A DNA stretch of 64,000 nucleotides from Sphingobacterium sp. B16(2022). GTDB taxonomy: Bacteria; Bacteroidota; Bacteroidia; Sphingobacteriales; Sphingobacteriaceae. Numbering within the stretch: the first letter of the stretch is position 1; each line of letters starts with the position of its first letter. The position numbers and the translations under genes are program-made. Under the pieces are notes generated by a model. That model was not told where the DNA came from, did no database searches, and was given only the letters and a program-made list of their open reading frames with translations. The stretch covers positions 806,001 to 870,000 of the forward strand of contig NZ_JAAUVN010000002.1 in assembly GCF_012030425.1 (NCBI RefSeq), given 5' to 3'. Positions 1-7,377 of the stretch are shown here, piece after piece.

Positions 1-1760
1 TGAATTGGTTGTCATTCGCCTCCCTCTTTCAATATGAACGTCAGCAGAGTGAGTATGAAGATTTGAAGAATAAGAATAGCTATTATGTCAGAAATTTAGT
101 CAATCGCTATACGCAAGTGAATGGTACAAATTTTACTTACCCTATACCCGATGCGGATATACTTGATCATACTCGAGATAGGTTAGAAGCTTATAATTTT
201 CGGATTAATAGCGCGATGAATAAAAGATGGTCAGACAAGCATCAATTAAATGCTTTATTGGGTGCTGAAATGAAATCGACAATTATTGCAGCTCACTCAG
301 GACGGTATTATGGCTATGATCACGAGACTGGAACGATTTTAAGCAATCTAAACTTTAATCAATACTATCCAATTAATCCGAATGGATTAGGATCACAGCT
401 GATTGATGATGGTGTTGGAAATATGAGTGAACTGACTCGCCGTTCTGTTTCTTATTTCTTTAATGGTGCTTACCAATTTCGAGAACGGTATACATTATCC
501 GCCTCAGCTCGAAAAGATGGTGCTAATTTATATGGAGTAAAGACCAATGATAAATTTGTACCACTGTGGTCGGTCGGACTTTTATATTACATTTCAAAAG
601 AAGATTTTTATAAATCAACGTTGTTGCCAACATTAAAGCTTCGGTTTACGTATGGTTATAATGGAAATTCCTATAATCAATCTGCTTACCTTATTGCAAG
701 CTTTAATAGGAACACACTTAATGGTTTTCGACAAGCTACCATTCAAAATCCACCCAATCCATTGTTAAGGTGGGAGCAAGTCCGCAATATTAACTTATCA
801 ATGCAGTTTGCTTCCAAAGGAAATCGTATTTCGGGTTCGATAGAGCTCTTCCAAAAGGATGGAATGGATCTTATACAGGAGATCTTGCTTCGACCTTCCT
901 CAGGTTTTAATAGTTACAAAGGTAATTCTGCTTCAGTCCGTAATAGGGGGGTGGATCTACAATTAACTAGTATAAATACAAAAGATAAGTTTAATTGGAG
1001 TACCGTATATCTATTAAGTTTGATCAAGGATAAGGTTCTTTCTTTTAATGAAGAATATCCAACAAGGTATTTGGTATCTAATTCGTCCGCAGTTGACGGA
1101 CCTGCACGCTATGGTCTATACATTAAAGAGGGTAATTCGCTTTATGGCGTATATAGTTACCGGTCATCTGGACTGGATGAAAATGGAGATCCTATGGGCT
1201 ATTTAAATGGAGTTGAATCTAAAGATTATGCAGGTATTATTGCCGCCAGTAATACCATGGATAATGTTAACTATCATGGAAGTAGTAGGCCTACGTTGTT
1301 TGGTTCATTGCGCAATACTTTTTCATACCGAAAGTGGTCACTTTCAGCTAATATTCTTCTTAAGTCTGGTTTCTACATCAGAAAGAAAAGTAGTAGTACT
1401 AACTTAAACGAGGTACTTTCGATGCCAAATGCAGATTTTATGTTGGAATTTGATCCTCAGAACCCGAATAAAGAAACAACTATGCCTGCATTGGTCTATC
1501 CTGTTAATGCAAGCCGCAATACATTTTATCAAAATTCGGAAGCCTTAGTTTTATCAGGTGATCATATTCGTTTACAGGATATTTCCTTGTCGTACCAGAT
1601 GAAGTTTTCACGATTTACAGTAGATTTTTATTCTTACATAGACAACCTTGGAATCTTATGGCGTAAGAATAAAGTAGGTATAGATCCTGATGTTAACGAT
1701 TATTTCGGTTTATATCCAATCCCAACCAGTTACTCACTTGGTGCTCGTATCCAGTTCTAA
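1..1760 (+). CDS. SusC/RagA-like TonB-dependent outer-membrane transporter (3' part)
   Basis: This is the C-terminal part of a SusC-like transporter; the reading frame is already open at base 3, so the start, plug domain and TonB box lie before the window. What remains, about 586 residues, looks like beta-barrel: alternating aromatic and polar strands, repeated motifs such as LKLRFTYGYNGN and ASARKDG, and a last strand ending in phenylalanine (GARIQF), as usual for outer-membrane barrels. A susD-like gene starts 16 bases downstream and a thioredoxin gene follows, so the three form one operon. The substrate cannot be read from the sequence. The family call is firm because of the SusD partner and the barrel features. 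Confidence 0.9.
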   Translation, partial: NWLSFASLFQYERQQSEYEDLKNKNSYYVRNLVNRYTQVNGTNFTYPIPDADILDHTRDRLEAYNFRINSAMNKRWSDKHQLNALLGAEMKSTIIAAHSGRYYGYDHETGTILSNLNFNQYYPINPNGLGSQLIDDGVGNMSELTRRSVSYFFNGAYQFRERYTLSASARKDGANLYGVKTNDKFVPLWSVGLLYYISKEDFYKSTLLPTLKLRFTYGYNGNSYNQSAYLIASFNRNTLNGFRQATIQNPPNPLLRWEQVRNINLSMQFASKGNRISGSIELFQKDGMDLIQEILLRPSSGFNSYKGNSASVRNRGVDLQLTSINTKDKFNWSTVYLLSLIKDKVLSFNEEYPTRYLVSNSSAVDGPARYGLYIKEGNSLYGVYSYRSSGLDENGDPMGYLNGVESKDYAGIIAASNTMDNVNYHGSSRPTLFGSLRNTFSYRKWSLSANILLKSGFYIRKKSSSTNLNEVLSMPNADFMLEFDPQNPNKETTMPALVYPVNASRNTFYQNSEALVLSGDHIRLQDISLSYQMKFSRFTVDFYSYIDNLGILWRKNKVGIDPDVNDYFGLYPIPTSYSLGARIQF

Positions 1761-1776
1761 TTTAAAAATTCTGATT

Positions 1777-3120
1777 ATGAAATATCTCATTTATTTTTTC
1801 TGCTTGTTTTTCAGCTATTCTTGTAAAAAGATAGATAACTGGCTGGATGTAAAATCAAAAAATAGTGATGTCATACTAAAAAGTTTGGATGACTATCAAT
1901 CATTATTGGATAATACGACAGTGATGAATACTACGCCCGGTATGGGCATTATCTGCGCTGATAATATCCATCTCCTTGAAAATACTGTTTTAACAGTTGG
2001 AAATCCTTCGGAACGAAATGCTTATATCTGGAAAGAAGATATTTATGAAGGCGCAATTGGAACGGGAACTGGAGATTGGACAGTACCATACCGAGCTATA
2101 GCGTATGCCAATATCGTAATGGAAGGAACAGATAAAGTCACAAAATCAAGTGCCGAAAAGGATAATATTCGAGGTTCTGCATTGTATTATCGAGGGTTTC
2201 ACTATTATCAGTTATTGCAGCTTTATGCTCCTCAATATGTAAAGGGTGCTTCACTATCTTGCGTGCTTCCTATGCGCTCTAGATCGGATATCAGTGATAA
2301 CGGTAATCTGATCACGGTAGAAGCTTGCTATGAGCAAGTAATTAAAGATTTGACTGCCTCATTAGAAATCTTGCCAATCGTTCCTGCAAGGAAGACACGA
2401 CCATCTCGCTCTGCAGCTTTAGCTATGCTAGCAAAGGTCTATTTAACGATGCAAAGCTATGATAAAGCATTGCAATATGCAGAGGAGTATTTGAAGGACA
2501 ATAATGAGCTAATTGATTTTTCGAGTTTGAATACAGCAGCTACATTACCTTTTCCAACCATAGATAAAGGAAATAAAGAGATCGTGTTCTATGCTGGTCC
2601 GATCAGTTACTTTTTTGTATCGTATGGAGATCTTAGGGTTAATGATGAATTATTTGATAGCTATAAAGATAATGATACCCGAAAATCTGCTTTCTTTAGA
2701 ATGAACGTTGATGGTTCAAAATCCTTCAAGGGGCGTTATACAGGTACAGTTGGTCTGTTTTCAGGATTAGCGAATAATGAAATTCTTCTGATTAAGGCAG
2801 AATGTCTTGTTAGAACTGGTTCGTGGAAAGAAGGAAGAGATTTATTGAATCATCTTTGTAGTTATCGATACAAAGATTTTTCAGCACCACTGAATGAAAC
2901 GACTGATGATGTGCTTTTCCGGGTCTTGGAGGAACGTCGTAAAGAGCTTGTGTTTACAGGTAATTGTAGATGGGAAGATTTGAGAAGATTGAATAAGGAT
3001 TCAAGATTTGCAAAAACACTCACAAGAACACTTTCTGGTAAACAGTATATATTACCTCCTAATGATCCCAAATATACTTTGCCAGTTATTCCCCAAGAAT
3101 TAATCATAAAAAATAAATAA
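1777..3120 (+). CDS. SusD/RagB-like nutrient-binding outer-membrane lipoprotein
   Basis: 447 residues. The start at 1777 was chosen over a longer upstream frame because it gives a lipoprotein signal peptide (MKYLIYFFCLFFSYSC) with the lipobox cysteine at residue 16. SusD proteins cap the SusC barrel on the cell surface and bind the ligand. The alpha-helical TPR-like part is visible (RGSALYYRGFHYYQLL, RPSRSAALAMLAKVYL), as is the family C-terminal pattern EERRKELVFTGNCRWEDLRR and a closing YTLPVIPQEL. The gene is shorter than many polysaccharide SusD proteins. Its stop overlaps the start of the thioredoxin gene, so the two are probably translationally coupled. Confidence 0.92.
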   Translation: MKYLIYFFCLFFSYSCKKIDNWLDVKSKNSDVILKSLDDYQSLLDNTTVMNTTPGMGIICADNIHLLENTVLTVGNPSERNAYIWKEDIYEGAIGTGTGDWTVPYRAIAYANIVMEGTDKVTKSSAEKDNIRGSALYYRGFHYYQLLQLYAPQYVKGASLSCVLPMRSRSDISDNGNLITVEACYEQVIKDLTASLEILPIVPARKTRPSRSAALAMLAKVYLTMQSYDKALQYAEEYLKDNNELIDFSSLNTAATLPFPTIDKGNKEIVFYAGPISYFFVSYGDLRVNDELFDSYKDNDTRKSAFFRMNVDGSKSFKGRYTGTVGLFSGLANNEILLIKAECLVRTGSWKEGRDLLNHLCSYRYKDFSAPLNETTDDVLFRVLEERRKELVFTGNCRWEDLRRLNKDSRFAKTLTRTLSGKQYILPPNDPKYTLPVIPQELIIKNK

Positions 3121-4595
3121 TGATCATGAAAATACGAATAATACATTACTTAATTAACCTATGTATTTTTTTTGGTTGCCATCATATCGGTTTTGCACAA
3201 ACGGCAACTATTGATATTAGAAAATTGAAAGATAGTAACTTAAAAAATGAATTGAATTGTTACTGGACAGATGACAATTTCGAATTTTTCAATCGAACTC
3301 CTCACAGAAAAAACAAGGCATTAAAACATGATTCTATATTTACGATTAAGTTTGATAAAGGAATAGATCACCGATATATCACTTTAAAAACGGGTAATGA
3401 GAAAAATGCGGACAAAATATTATTATTGGATTTTTTAATTTTCCTTGGAGATAGCGTGGTCATTTCCGAAGAAGATGATCGCTTAGTATTTAATGGTATT
3501 GGGGCTGAAATTATGAATTTGCAATATCAACTTAGTCGAATAGAAAAAACAGTATCATTTCCACATTATGTAAATAAAAAGATCGATCTTGTAGAAAAAG
3601 AACCTGAACTGTCTTCGATTCTTCATGATAAGCTCCAGTCACTTTTACAGTATAATTACATGAAGCGTGATAGTCAACTAATTGTATTAGATCGTTATAT
3701 AAATCAAATAGACAAGAATAGTTATCGATTGCTGAAATTAAATATTATTGGTAAAAATGAACAAAACTTGCTGACACAATTGATAATGGTCTTTTATCGT
3801 ATCAGTAAAGAAAATCCCAATCTTGAAAATGAGAAATCATTATTTATACAGGAATACCTAAGACGGAATACACGACTTCATGAAGTTACTAATAAGAATT
3901 TTTTTCAGGCAAACGAAATGGAAAACTATTTTATGGAAAGAATGAGGCTAAGAAAATGGCTGGGTACAGCATTTGAAAAAGAGTGGGATTACGGGATGAT
4001 GAAGCAAGAAAGTCTAGATAGAATATATTATCGTTATTTTTTTCAGAATTATTCTAAAATGGATGACGCCCAGCAGGCTAAAATACTGTCAAATATTTCA
4101 TGTGAAAAATATATAGATGCTGTGCAACTATTTCGAGTTCAAACAACTCAAGGACAATTGTTGCCAGATTTTAAGTTGATGGATACAAGTGGAAATTTGG
4201 TCCAATTTTCTGATTTACGCGGGAAAATAATTGTTCTTGATTTCTGGTTTACTGGTTGTGCAAATTGCAAAGTACTACACGAGGAGATGAAGGCCGTAAG
4301 GAAAGAATTAGGGGATGTGAAGGATCTTTGTTTTGTTAATATTTCTATCGATGAAGATATGGAGAAATGGAAGAAATCTGTTCAATCTGGATCGTACAGT
4401 GATTCTTCAGATATTAGTCTTTACACTATGGGAGAAAAGTCGTTACATCCTATTATAAAGTTCTTTAATGTAATTTCTTATCCGAGACAAGTTATTTTGG
4501 ATAAAGAAATGAGAATCGTAACGACTCAGGTTCCAAGACCGAGTTCACAAGAACAAGCAACAGCTTTAGTTAGTTTAATAAAGAGTATTAAATAA
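3120..4595 (+). CDS. TlpA/ResA-like thiol-disulfide oxidoreductase, exported
   Basis: 491 residues. The first ATG (3120) overlaps the susD stop; a second ATG at 3126 also fits and gives the cleaner signal peptide (MKIRIIHYLINLCIFF, then FAQT). Residues 1-340 are a poorly conserved N-terminal region typical of Bacteroidota redoxins. The thioredoxin domain fills the last 150 residues, with LPDFKLMDTSGN, the CxxC active site in FTGCANCK, and a cis-proline loop SYPRQVILD. It probably acts in the periplasm or on the cell surface as a reductant or isomerase of disulfides. The arrangement susC-susD-redoxin recurs in Sphingobacteriaceae and hints at uptake of a thiol-containing or peptide ligand rather than a plain glycan; this is inference. 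Confidence 0.85.
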   Translation: MIMKIRIIHYLINLCIFFGCHHIGFAQTATIDIRKLKDSNLKNELNCYWTDDNFEFFNRTPHRKNKALKHDSIFTIKFDKGIDHRYITLKTGNEKNADKILLLDFLIFLGDSVVISEEDDRLVFNGIGAEIMNLQYQLSRIEKTVSFPHYVNKKIDLVEKEPELSSILHDKLQSLLQYNYMKRDSQLIVLDRYINQIDKNSYRLLKLNIIGKNEQNLLTQLIMVFYRISKENPNLENEKSLFIQEYLRRNTRLHEVTNKNFFQANEMENYFMERMRLRKWLGTAFEKEWDYGMMKQESLDRIYYRYFFQNYSKMDDAQQAKILSNISCEKYIDAVQLFRVQTTQGQLLPDFKLMDTSGNLVQFSDLRGKIIVLDFWFTGCANCKVLHEEMKAVRKELGDVKDLCFVNISIDEDMEKWKKSVQSGSYSDSSDISLYTMGEKSLHPIIKFFNVISYPRQVILDKEMRIVTTQVPRPSSQEQATALVSLIKSIK

Positions 4596-4632
4596 AAAAT
4601 AGCACCTGAAATTTTTCAGGTGCTATTTTTTA
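4594..4632. terminator. Bidirectional hairpin terminator
   Basis: AAAAATAGCACCTGAAA and its complement TTTCAGGTGCTATTTTT form a perfect stem. An A run on the left and a T run on the right let it stop transcription from both the rightward redoxin operon and the leftward small-protein operon that meet here. Confidence 0.9.
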
Positions 4633-4638
4633 ATTTCA

Positions 4639-4935
4639 TTATTCGTTTGTGCGGAATACTCCTTGATCAGCTTCCTGGAAATTAGCAGGATTTTTATACT
4701 GGTCATTCATTGGTCCTGGAGCACTACCAATTTTATGATATGAACATGTTGAACTTGCATCTAAGCACTCTCCTGCAGGATAATTTGAAGCAGGTTCCCA
4801 AGTTGTTCCATCTAATGTGACAAAATCACCAGCTGGTGGAGTTAATGATTTTGTAAATGATTGCGTCAATGCCGCACCGCCTAATACAGCTACTCCAAGT
4901 AGCACTTTTGTGAAATTTTTTAATGAGGTTTTCAT
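4639..4935 (-). CDS. Small secreted protein (DUF6520-like)
   Basis: 98 residues. It has a clear signal peptide (KVLLGVAVLGGAALTQSFT) followed by an acidic mature part of about 70 residues with two cysteines (GECLDASSTCSYH). The size, the TLDGTTW start of the mature part and the position just after a MauE-like gene resemble the DUF6520 family of Bacteroidota, but I place it there from memory and only tentatively. It is the second gene of a leftward operon, ten bases after the MauE-like gene. The pairing with a redox membrane protein suggests the two cysteines may form a disulfide; the role is unknown. Confidence 0.7.
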   Translation of the reverse strand: MKTSLKNFTKVLLGVAVLGGAALTQSFTKSLTPPAGDFVTLDGTTWEPASNYPAGECLDASSTCSYHKIGSAPGPMNDQYKNPANFQEADQGVFRTNE

Positions 4936-4945
4936 ACCTTTAGTT

Positions 4946-5452
4946 TTAATTGTTTATAATTTTTGTTTTTTTTAGGGCATAGATTCCGGCGATAAACCAG
5001 ACCACATTAAAGATAATGTGCGTTTTCCAGCCCATGGATTCGATCACACCTCCGCAATTACAGAGCTTTTTTTCAACAAAGGCTACCATTAAAGTCAGGT
5101 AAAGTGTAAAAACACCCATCAGTAGGGTAGATACCCATAGAGCAGTACGCTTTATCTTGTATACCGGGACAATCAATAGTACAGCCAGCAGGATTTCCAA
5201 GGTGGGAATGCCCCAGCCGATCAGTTCAGCATATTTCGCTAAATAAGGGATTTTGCTGTTTCCCCGGATAAATTCAGCGATAATTTGCAGCTTCGCAATT
5301 CCTGCATAGAAATATAAGAAAGCATAGCCATAAATAATCAAAGCAGGTATGCGAGGCTTGATCCACCGTGCACTCCGACGGATTAAACTACCGTTTTTTG
5401 TGGATGTTGCCGGGTGTATCTTGTTGCCCTTGTGATTGATGATATGTTCCAT
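4946..5452 (-). CDS. MauE/DoxX-like redox-associated membrane protein
   Basis: 168 residues with four predicted transmembrane helices (about residues 36-53, 80-97, 106-126 and 147-160). The short motif KKLCNCGGVIESMGWK between helices three and four, with a Cys-x-Cys pair, is characteristic of the MauE branch of DoxX-type quinone-linked membrane proteins in Bacteroidota. MauE in methylotrophs supports disulfide formation in methylamine dehydrogenase; here it may pass electrons to or from a periplasmic disulfide. It leads the leftward operon with the small secreted protein and lies back to back with the susC-susD-redoxin operon, so the neighbourhood as a whole is thiol-related. Confidence 0.8.
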   Translation of the reverse strand: MEHIINHKGNKIHPATSTKNGSLIRRSARWIKPRIPALIIYGYAFLYFYAGIAKLQIIAEFIRGNSKIPYLAKYAELIGWGIPTLEILLAVLLIVPVYKIKRTALWVSTLLMGVFTLYLTLMVAFVEKKLCNCGGVIESMGWKTHIIFNVVWFIAGIYALKKTKIINN

Positions 5453-5784
5453 TTGTTTGCGTTGTGAATGTTTCTTCTATCCATGCAACGGAATAGTCAA
5501 CTGCCGTCAACTGATTTCCTGTTTGCGGGTCTCACCCGCATATGGGGAAGGGTGCAAATTTTTTCTTGTACTGTTTCATAATTTGTTATTTTAATTAGCA
5601 GATCGGAAAAAATGGTACGGATACAATTATTTTCGTGTTTTACAGGACGATTCATTATTTCATCCGATCTGCTATTACAAATTTCAGCAGCATTTTTTGT
5701 TATATTTTGGGAATTTGGACACTATGTTTTGGGTTTTTATGCCCAAATTATTGGGCATAAAAACCCAAATTATTGGGAAAAGGC
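5453..5784. other. Intergenic region with repeats, no convincing gene
   Basis: This gap lies between the MauE-like gene, which reads away leftward, and the 3' end of the broken Crp/Fnr gene, so it must hold the promoter of the leftward operon. It contains an 8-base direct repeat GTCAACTG at 5496 and 5506, spaced by one helical turn, a small GC hairpin at 5524-5540, a 12-bp inverted repeat (5596-5607 and 5663-5674) and a strong 19-bp stem-loop (5728-5769). A 110-codon rightward frame here has no protein-like composition and overlaps the regulator on the other strand; I do not call it. Confidence 0.6.
5728..5769. repeat. Perfect 19-bp inverted repeat with 4-base loop
   Basis: TTTGGGTTTTTATGCCCAA (5728-5746) is followed by ATTA and its exact complement (5751-5769). 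The 14-mer CCCAAATTATTGGG, itself the stem tip, is repeated directly at 5764-5777. It lies 16 bases past the stop of the leftward Crp/Fnr gene, so it may end that transcript, although no clean T run follows on either strand. Confidence 0.75.
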
Positions 5785-6327
5785 CTATTCTCTTTCGCGT
5801 ATAAGTCGACGAAGCAACTCTTCACTGATCCCCATATACTGGGCTAATTCTTTATGTTTGATATACTGGCGTATATCCGGATATTTGTCAAACACAAAGT
5901 CATATTTATCGGGATTGGGCAATGAAAGCAGTTTTGCCCGATAATCCAGATACTGTTGCTGTTTGTCCATAAGGCTGGCGTAGATCGGGAAAAGCTTTGG
6001 GTTTTTCGCGTTTATCGTATATAACTGTTTCCTTGTGATCATAAAGGTCCTGCAGTCACTTAGTGCAATAAACTGATAATTGTGCCTATGATTGGGTATC
6101 ATCAGCGATTCGCCACTGAAGGCATACCGTACCGGACATGTCTTTTCATACTTTCCAAATATACCTTCTGCAATGAGGTAAAGTTCGTCTCAGTTGTTGG
6201 TCAGATACTCGCCCTTAACAAATCGGATCTCATCAAATGCGTCCGTCAATTCGGGTATGGCAGATACCCATTCTCCATGGATGTCTTTTAAAAAATTGGC
6301 TAAAATCTCTTCTTTGCTTTTCTTCAT
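5785..6327 (-). pseudogene. Crp/Fnr-family transcription regulator interrupted by in-frame TGA
   Basis: Reading leftward from ATG at 6327 (MKKSKEEIL) gives 45 codons, a TGA at 6190-6192, then an uninterrupted run in the same frame to 5785, for 180 residues in all. Both halves are one protein: the N-terminal half and the start of the second (DELYLIAEGIFGKY) form a cyclic-nucleotide-binding-like beta roll, and the C-terminal end (HKELAQYMGISEELLRRLI) is the helix-turn-helix used by Bacteroidota Crp-like proteins. Only one base would need to change to restore it (for example CGA to TGA). It is either a recent nonsense allele or a sequencing error. Such regulators usually sit beside stress or redox genes. 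Start 6327 is preferred over an upstream in-frame ATG at 6396, which adds 23 atypical residues. Confidence 0.8.
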
Positions 6328-6546
6328 AATTAAGTATTGGCTGGTATTGAGCATAAAATAGACCCACAATTTATTAAACGATGTTTGCAAAATCAATTAT
6401 TGGGAAATATAGGCTTAAGCAGAGACGAATTTTTTGAAAATAGTACCCTATTTCAGAGTGACTTGATTCTTATTTTCTTATAACCAACTTCTGCTTTTAC
6501 TTCACTTTTCTTCGACTTGGCTTCGAGATTTCATCGGCGGCCATGC

Positions 6547-6870
6547 ATGAAAACTCGAAGCGCACCCGATGCCGAGCCGATAAAATGGTGGAAAAGGTCA
6601 GGAATTAATTACCTGTTGATGTCTCATTTTTTAAGTGAATTTTACACTGATTTTCGCCTTAATTTTTGTTCAACTCGGCAAGGGGGCGGTCAAAAATCCG
6701 ATGCTGTTCGGTCGAGTAAGGCACTGAATATTATTAAGTATATCGCACTGGGTCTTGGTGTGGTGGAAACTGTGCTGGATGATAAAAATAAAAAAGAAGA
6801 GGAGGAGTCACCACCATTGACGAATAGTTTGCCACAGAAAGAAAAGGAGGTGCGGGATGAAAGGCAATGA
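6547..6870 (+). CDS. Short hypothetical protein, possibly partial
   Basis: A 107-codon frame from ATG 6547 (a TTG at 6517 and an ATG at 6619 are other possible starts). Only the last 50 residues look protein-like: a hydrophobic stretch (IIKYIALGLGVVETVL) followed by a lysine/glutamate-rich tail. The first half is GC-rich and of odd composition, so the true start may be later or the 5' part may come from a rearrangement. The 3' end overlaps the start of the next tiny gene and carries its AGGAGG sequence. The function is unknown; the pair recalls small phage-type or lysis-associated membrane proteins, but that is a guess. Confidence 0.35.
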   Translation: MKTRSAPDAEPIKWWKRSGINYLLMSHFLSEFYTDFRLNFCSTRQGGGQKSDAVRSSKALNIIKYIALGLGVVETVLDDKNKKEEEESPPLTNSLPQKEKEVRDERQ

Positions 6871-7021
6871 TATCCGTATCGGTACTTTAGGAGGAACGCT
6901 CTGTTCGATATGGGCGAGCTTTTCGCTTGGTGATGTCATGCATACAGCTTTGATGGCTGTAGTCGGAACTGTCGTGAGTTATGGGACTAGCCGGTTCTTA
7001 GGGAGAATAAGGCGTAAATAG
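6857..7021 (+). CDS. Small membrane protein, 54 residues
   Basis: It reads MKGNDIRIGTLGG and ends in FLGRIRRK, with one or two hydrophobic stretches (LCSIWASF and TALMAVVGTVVSY) and a basic C-terminus. AGGAGG at 6845-6850 sits six bases before the ATG, a strong Shine-Dalgarno sequence and unusual for this phylum. A hairpin terminator follows within ten bases. These two signals support a real gene despite its size. The topology resembles small holin-like proteins of Bacteroidota phages, but no motif proves this. It overlaps the 3' end of the preceding frame by 14 bases, suggesting translational coupling. Confidence 0.6.
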   Translation: MKGNDIRIGTLGGTLCSIWASFSLGDVMHTALMAVVGTVVSYGTSRFLGRIRRK

Positions 7022-7028
7022 TGTAAAT

Positions 7029-7069
7029 AAATAGGCTTATCTGTTGCGGGATAGGCCTATCTATTTTTT
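7029..7069 (+). terminator. Hairpin terminator after small membrane protein
   Basis: AATAGGCTTATC pairs with GATAGGCCTAT (one G-T wobble) around a 7-base loop and is followed by CTATTTTTTG. Confidence 0.75.
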
Positions 7070-7377
7070 GCATATAACTGTAGGTTTACCATTGATTTCT
7101 GCGATGATAATTAGTGGCATATGCCTTTAAAGTCTGCTAGTGGCTGTAATGATTTAGGTGAAGTGCTAATTTAATATTGAGTTTTTTACAAAGTTTCCAT
7201 CAAGTATGCTTTCCCGATTGGAGGGAAAAGGAGAGGGTTGTAAACTAAATAATTTTGCTTTGCGTAATTATTGTTAAATTAGTTCCGAAAACCTAAATAG
7301 CGATGCAGTTTTTAATTGCTGCATTATAAAAACTATAACTTATTATAAATAATCAATTTTAATAAATTTTTCATTTT
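7070..7377. other. Intergenic region upstream of beta-helix protein
   Basis: It is AT-rich, with no open frame of note. It holds a perfect match to the Bacteroidota -7 element TAnnTTTG (TAATTTTG, 7250-7257) about 120 bases before the beta-helix gene, and probably its promoter and leader. Confidence 0.4.
7250..7257 (+). promoter_or_regulatory. Candidate Bacteroidota -7 element (TAATTTTG)
   Basis: This is an 8/8 match to TAnnTTTG upstream of the 7378 gene. No TTG at the expected -33 distance is seen, so the call is weak. Confidence 0.3.

Noticed and set aside
5596..5674. 12-bp inverted repeats (TAGCAGATCGGA) as ends of a small mobile element
   Set aside because: Only 55 bases lie between them, no target duplication or transposase is seen, and no second copy exists in the window.
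5612..5944. 110-codon rightward frame
   Set aside because: It overlaps the Crp/Fnr gene on the other strand and runs through the palindrome; composition is not protein-like.
6190..6192. Selenocysteine or recoded TGA in the Crp/Fnr gene
   Set aside because: The family has no selenoprotein members and the position lies in a loop of the sensor domain; nonsense mutation or error is simpler.
6403..6416. Similarity of AATATAGGCTTA here to the sequence before the GH29 gene at 35374
   Set aside because: It lies upstream of an unrelated broken regulator and is short and AT-rich; probably chance.
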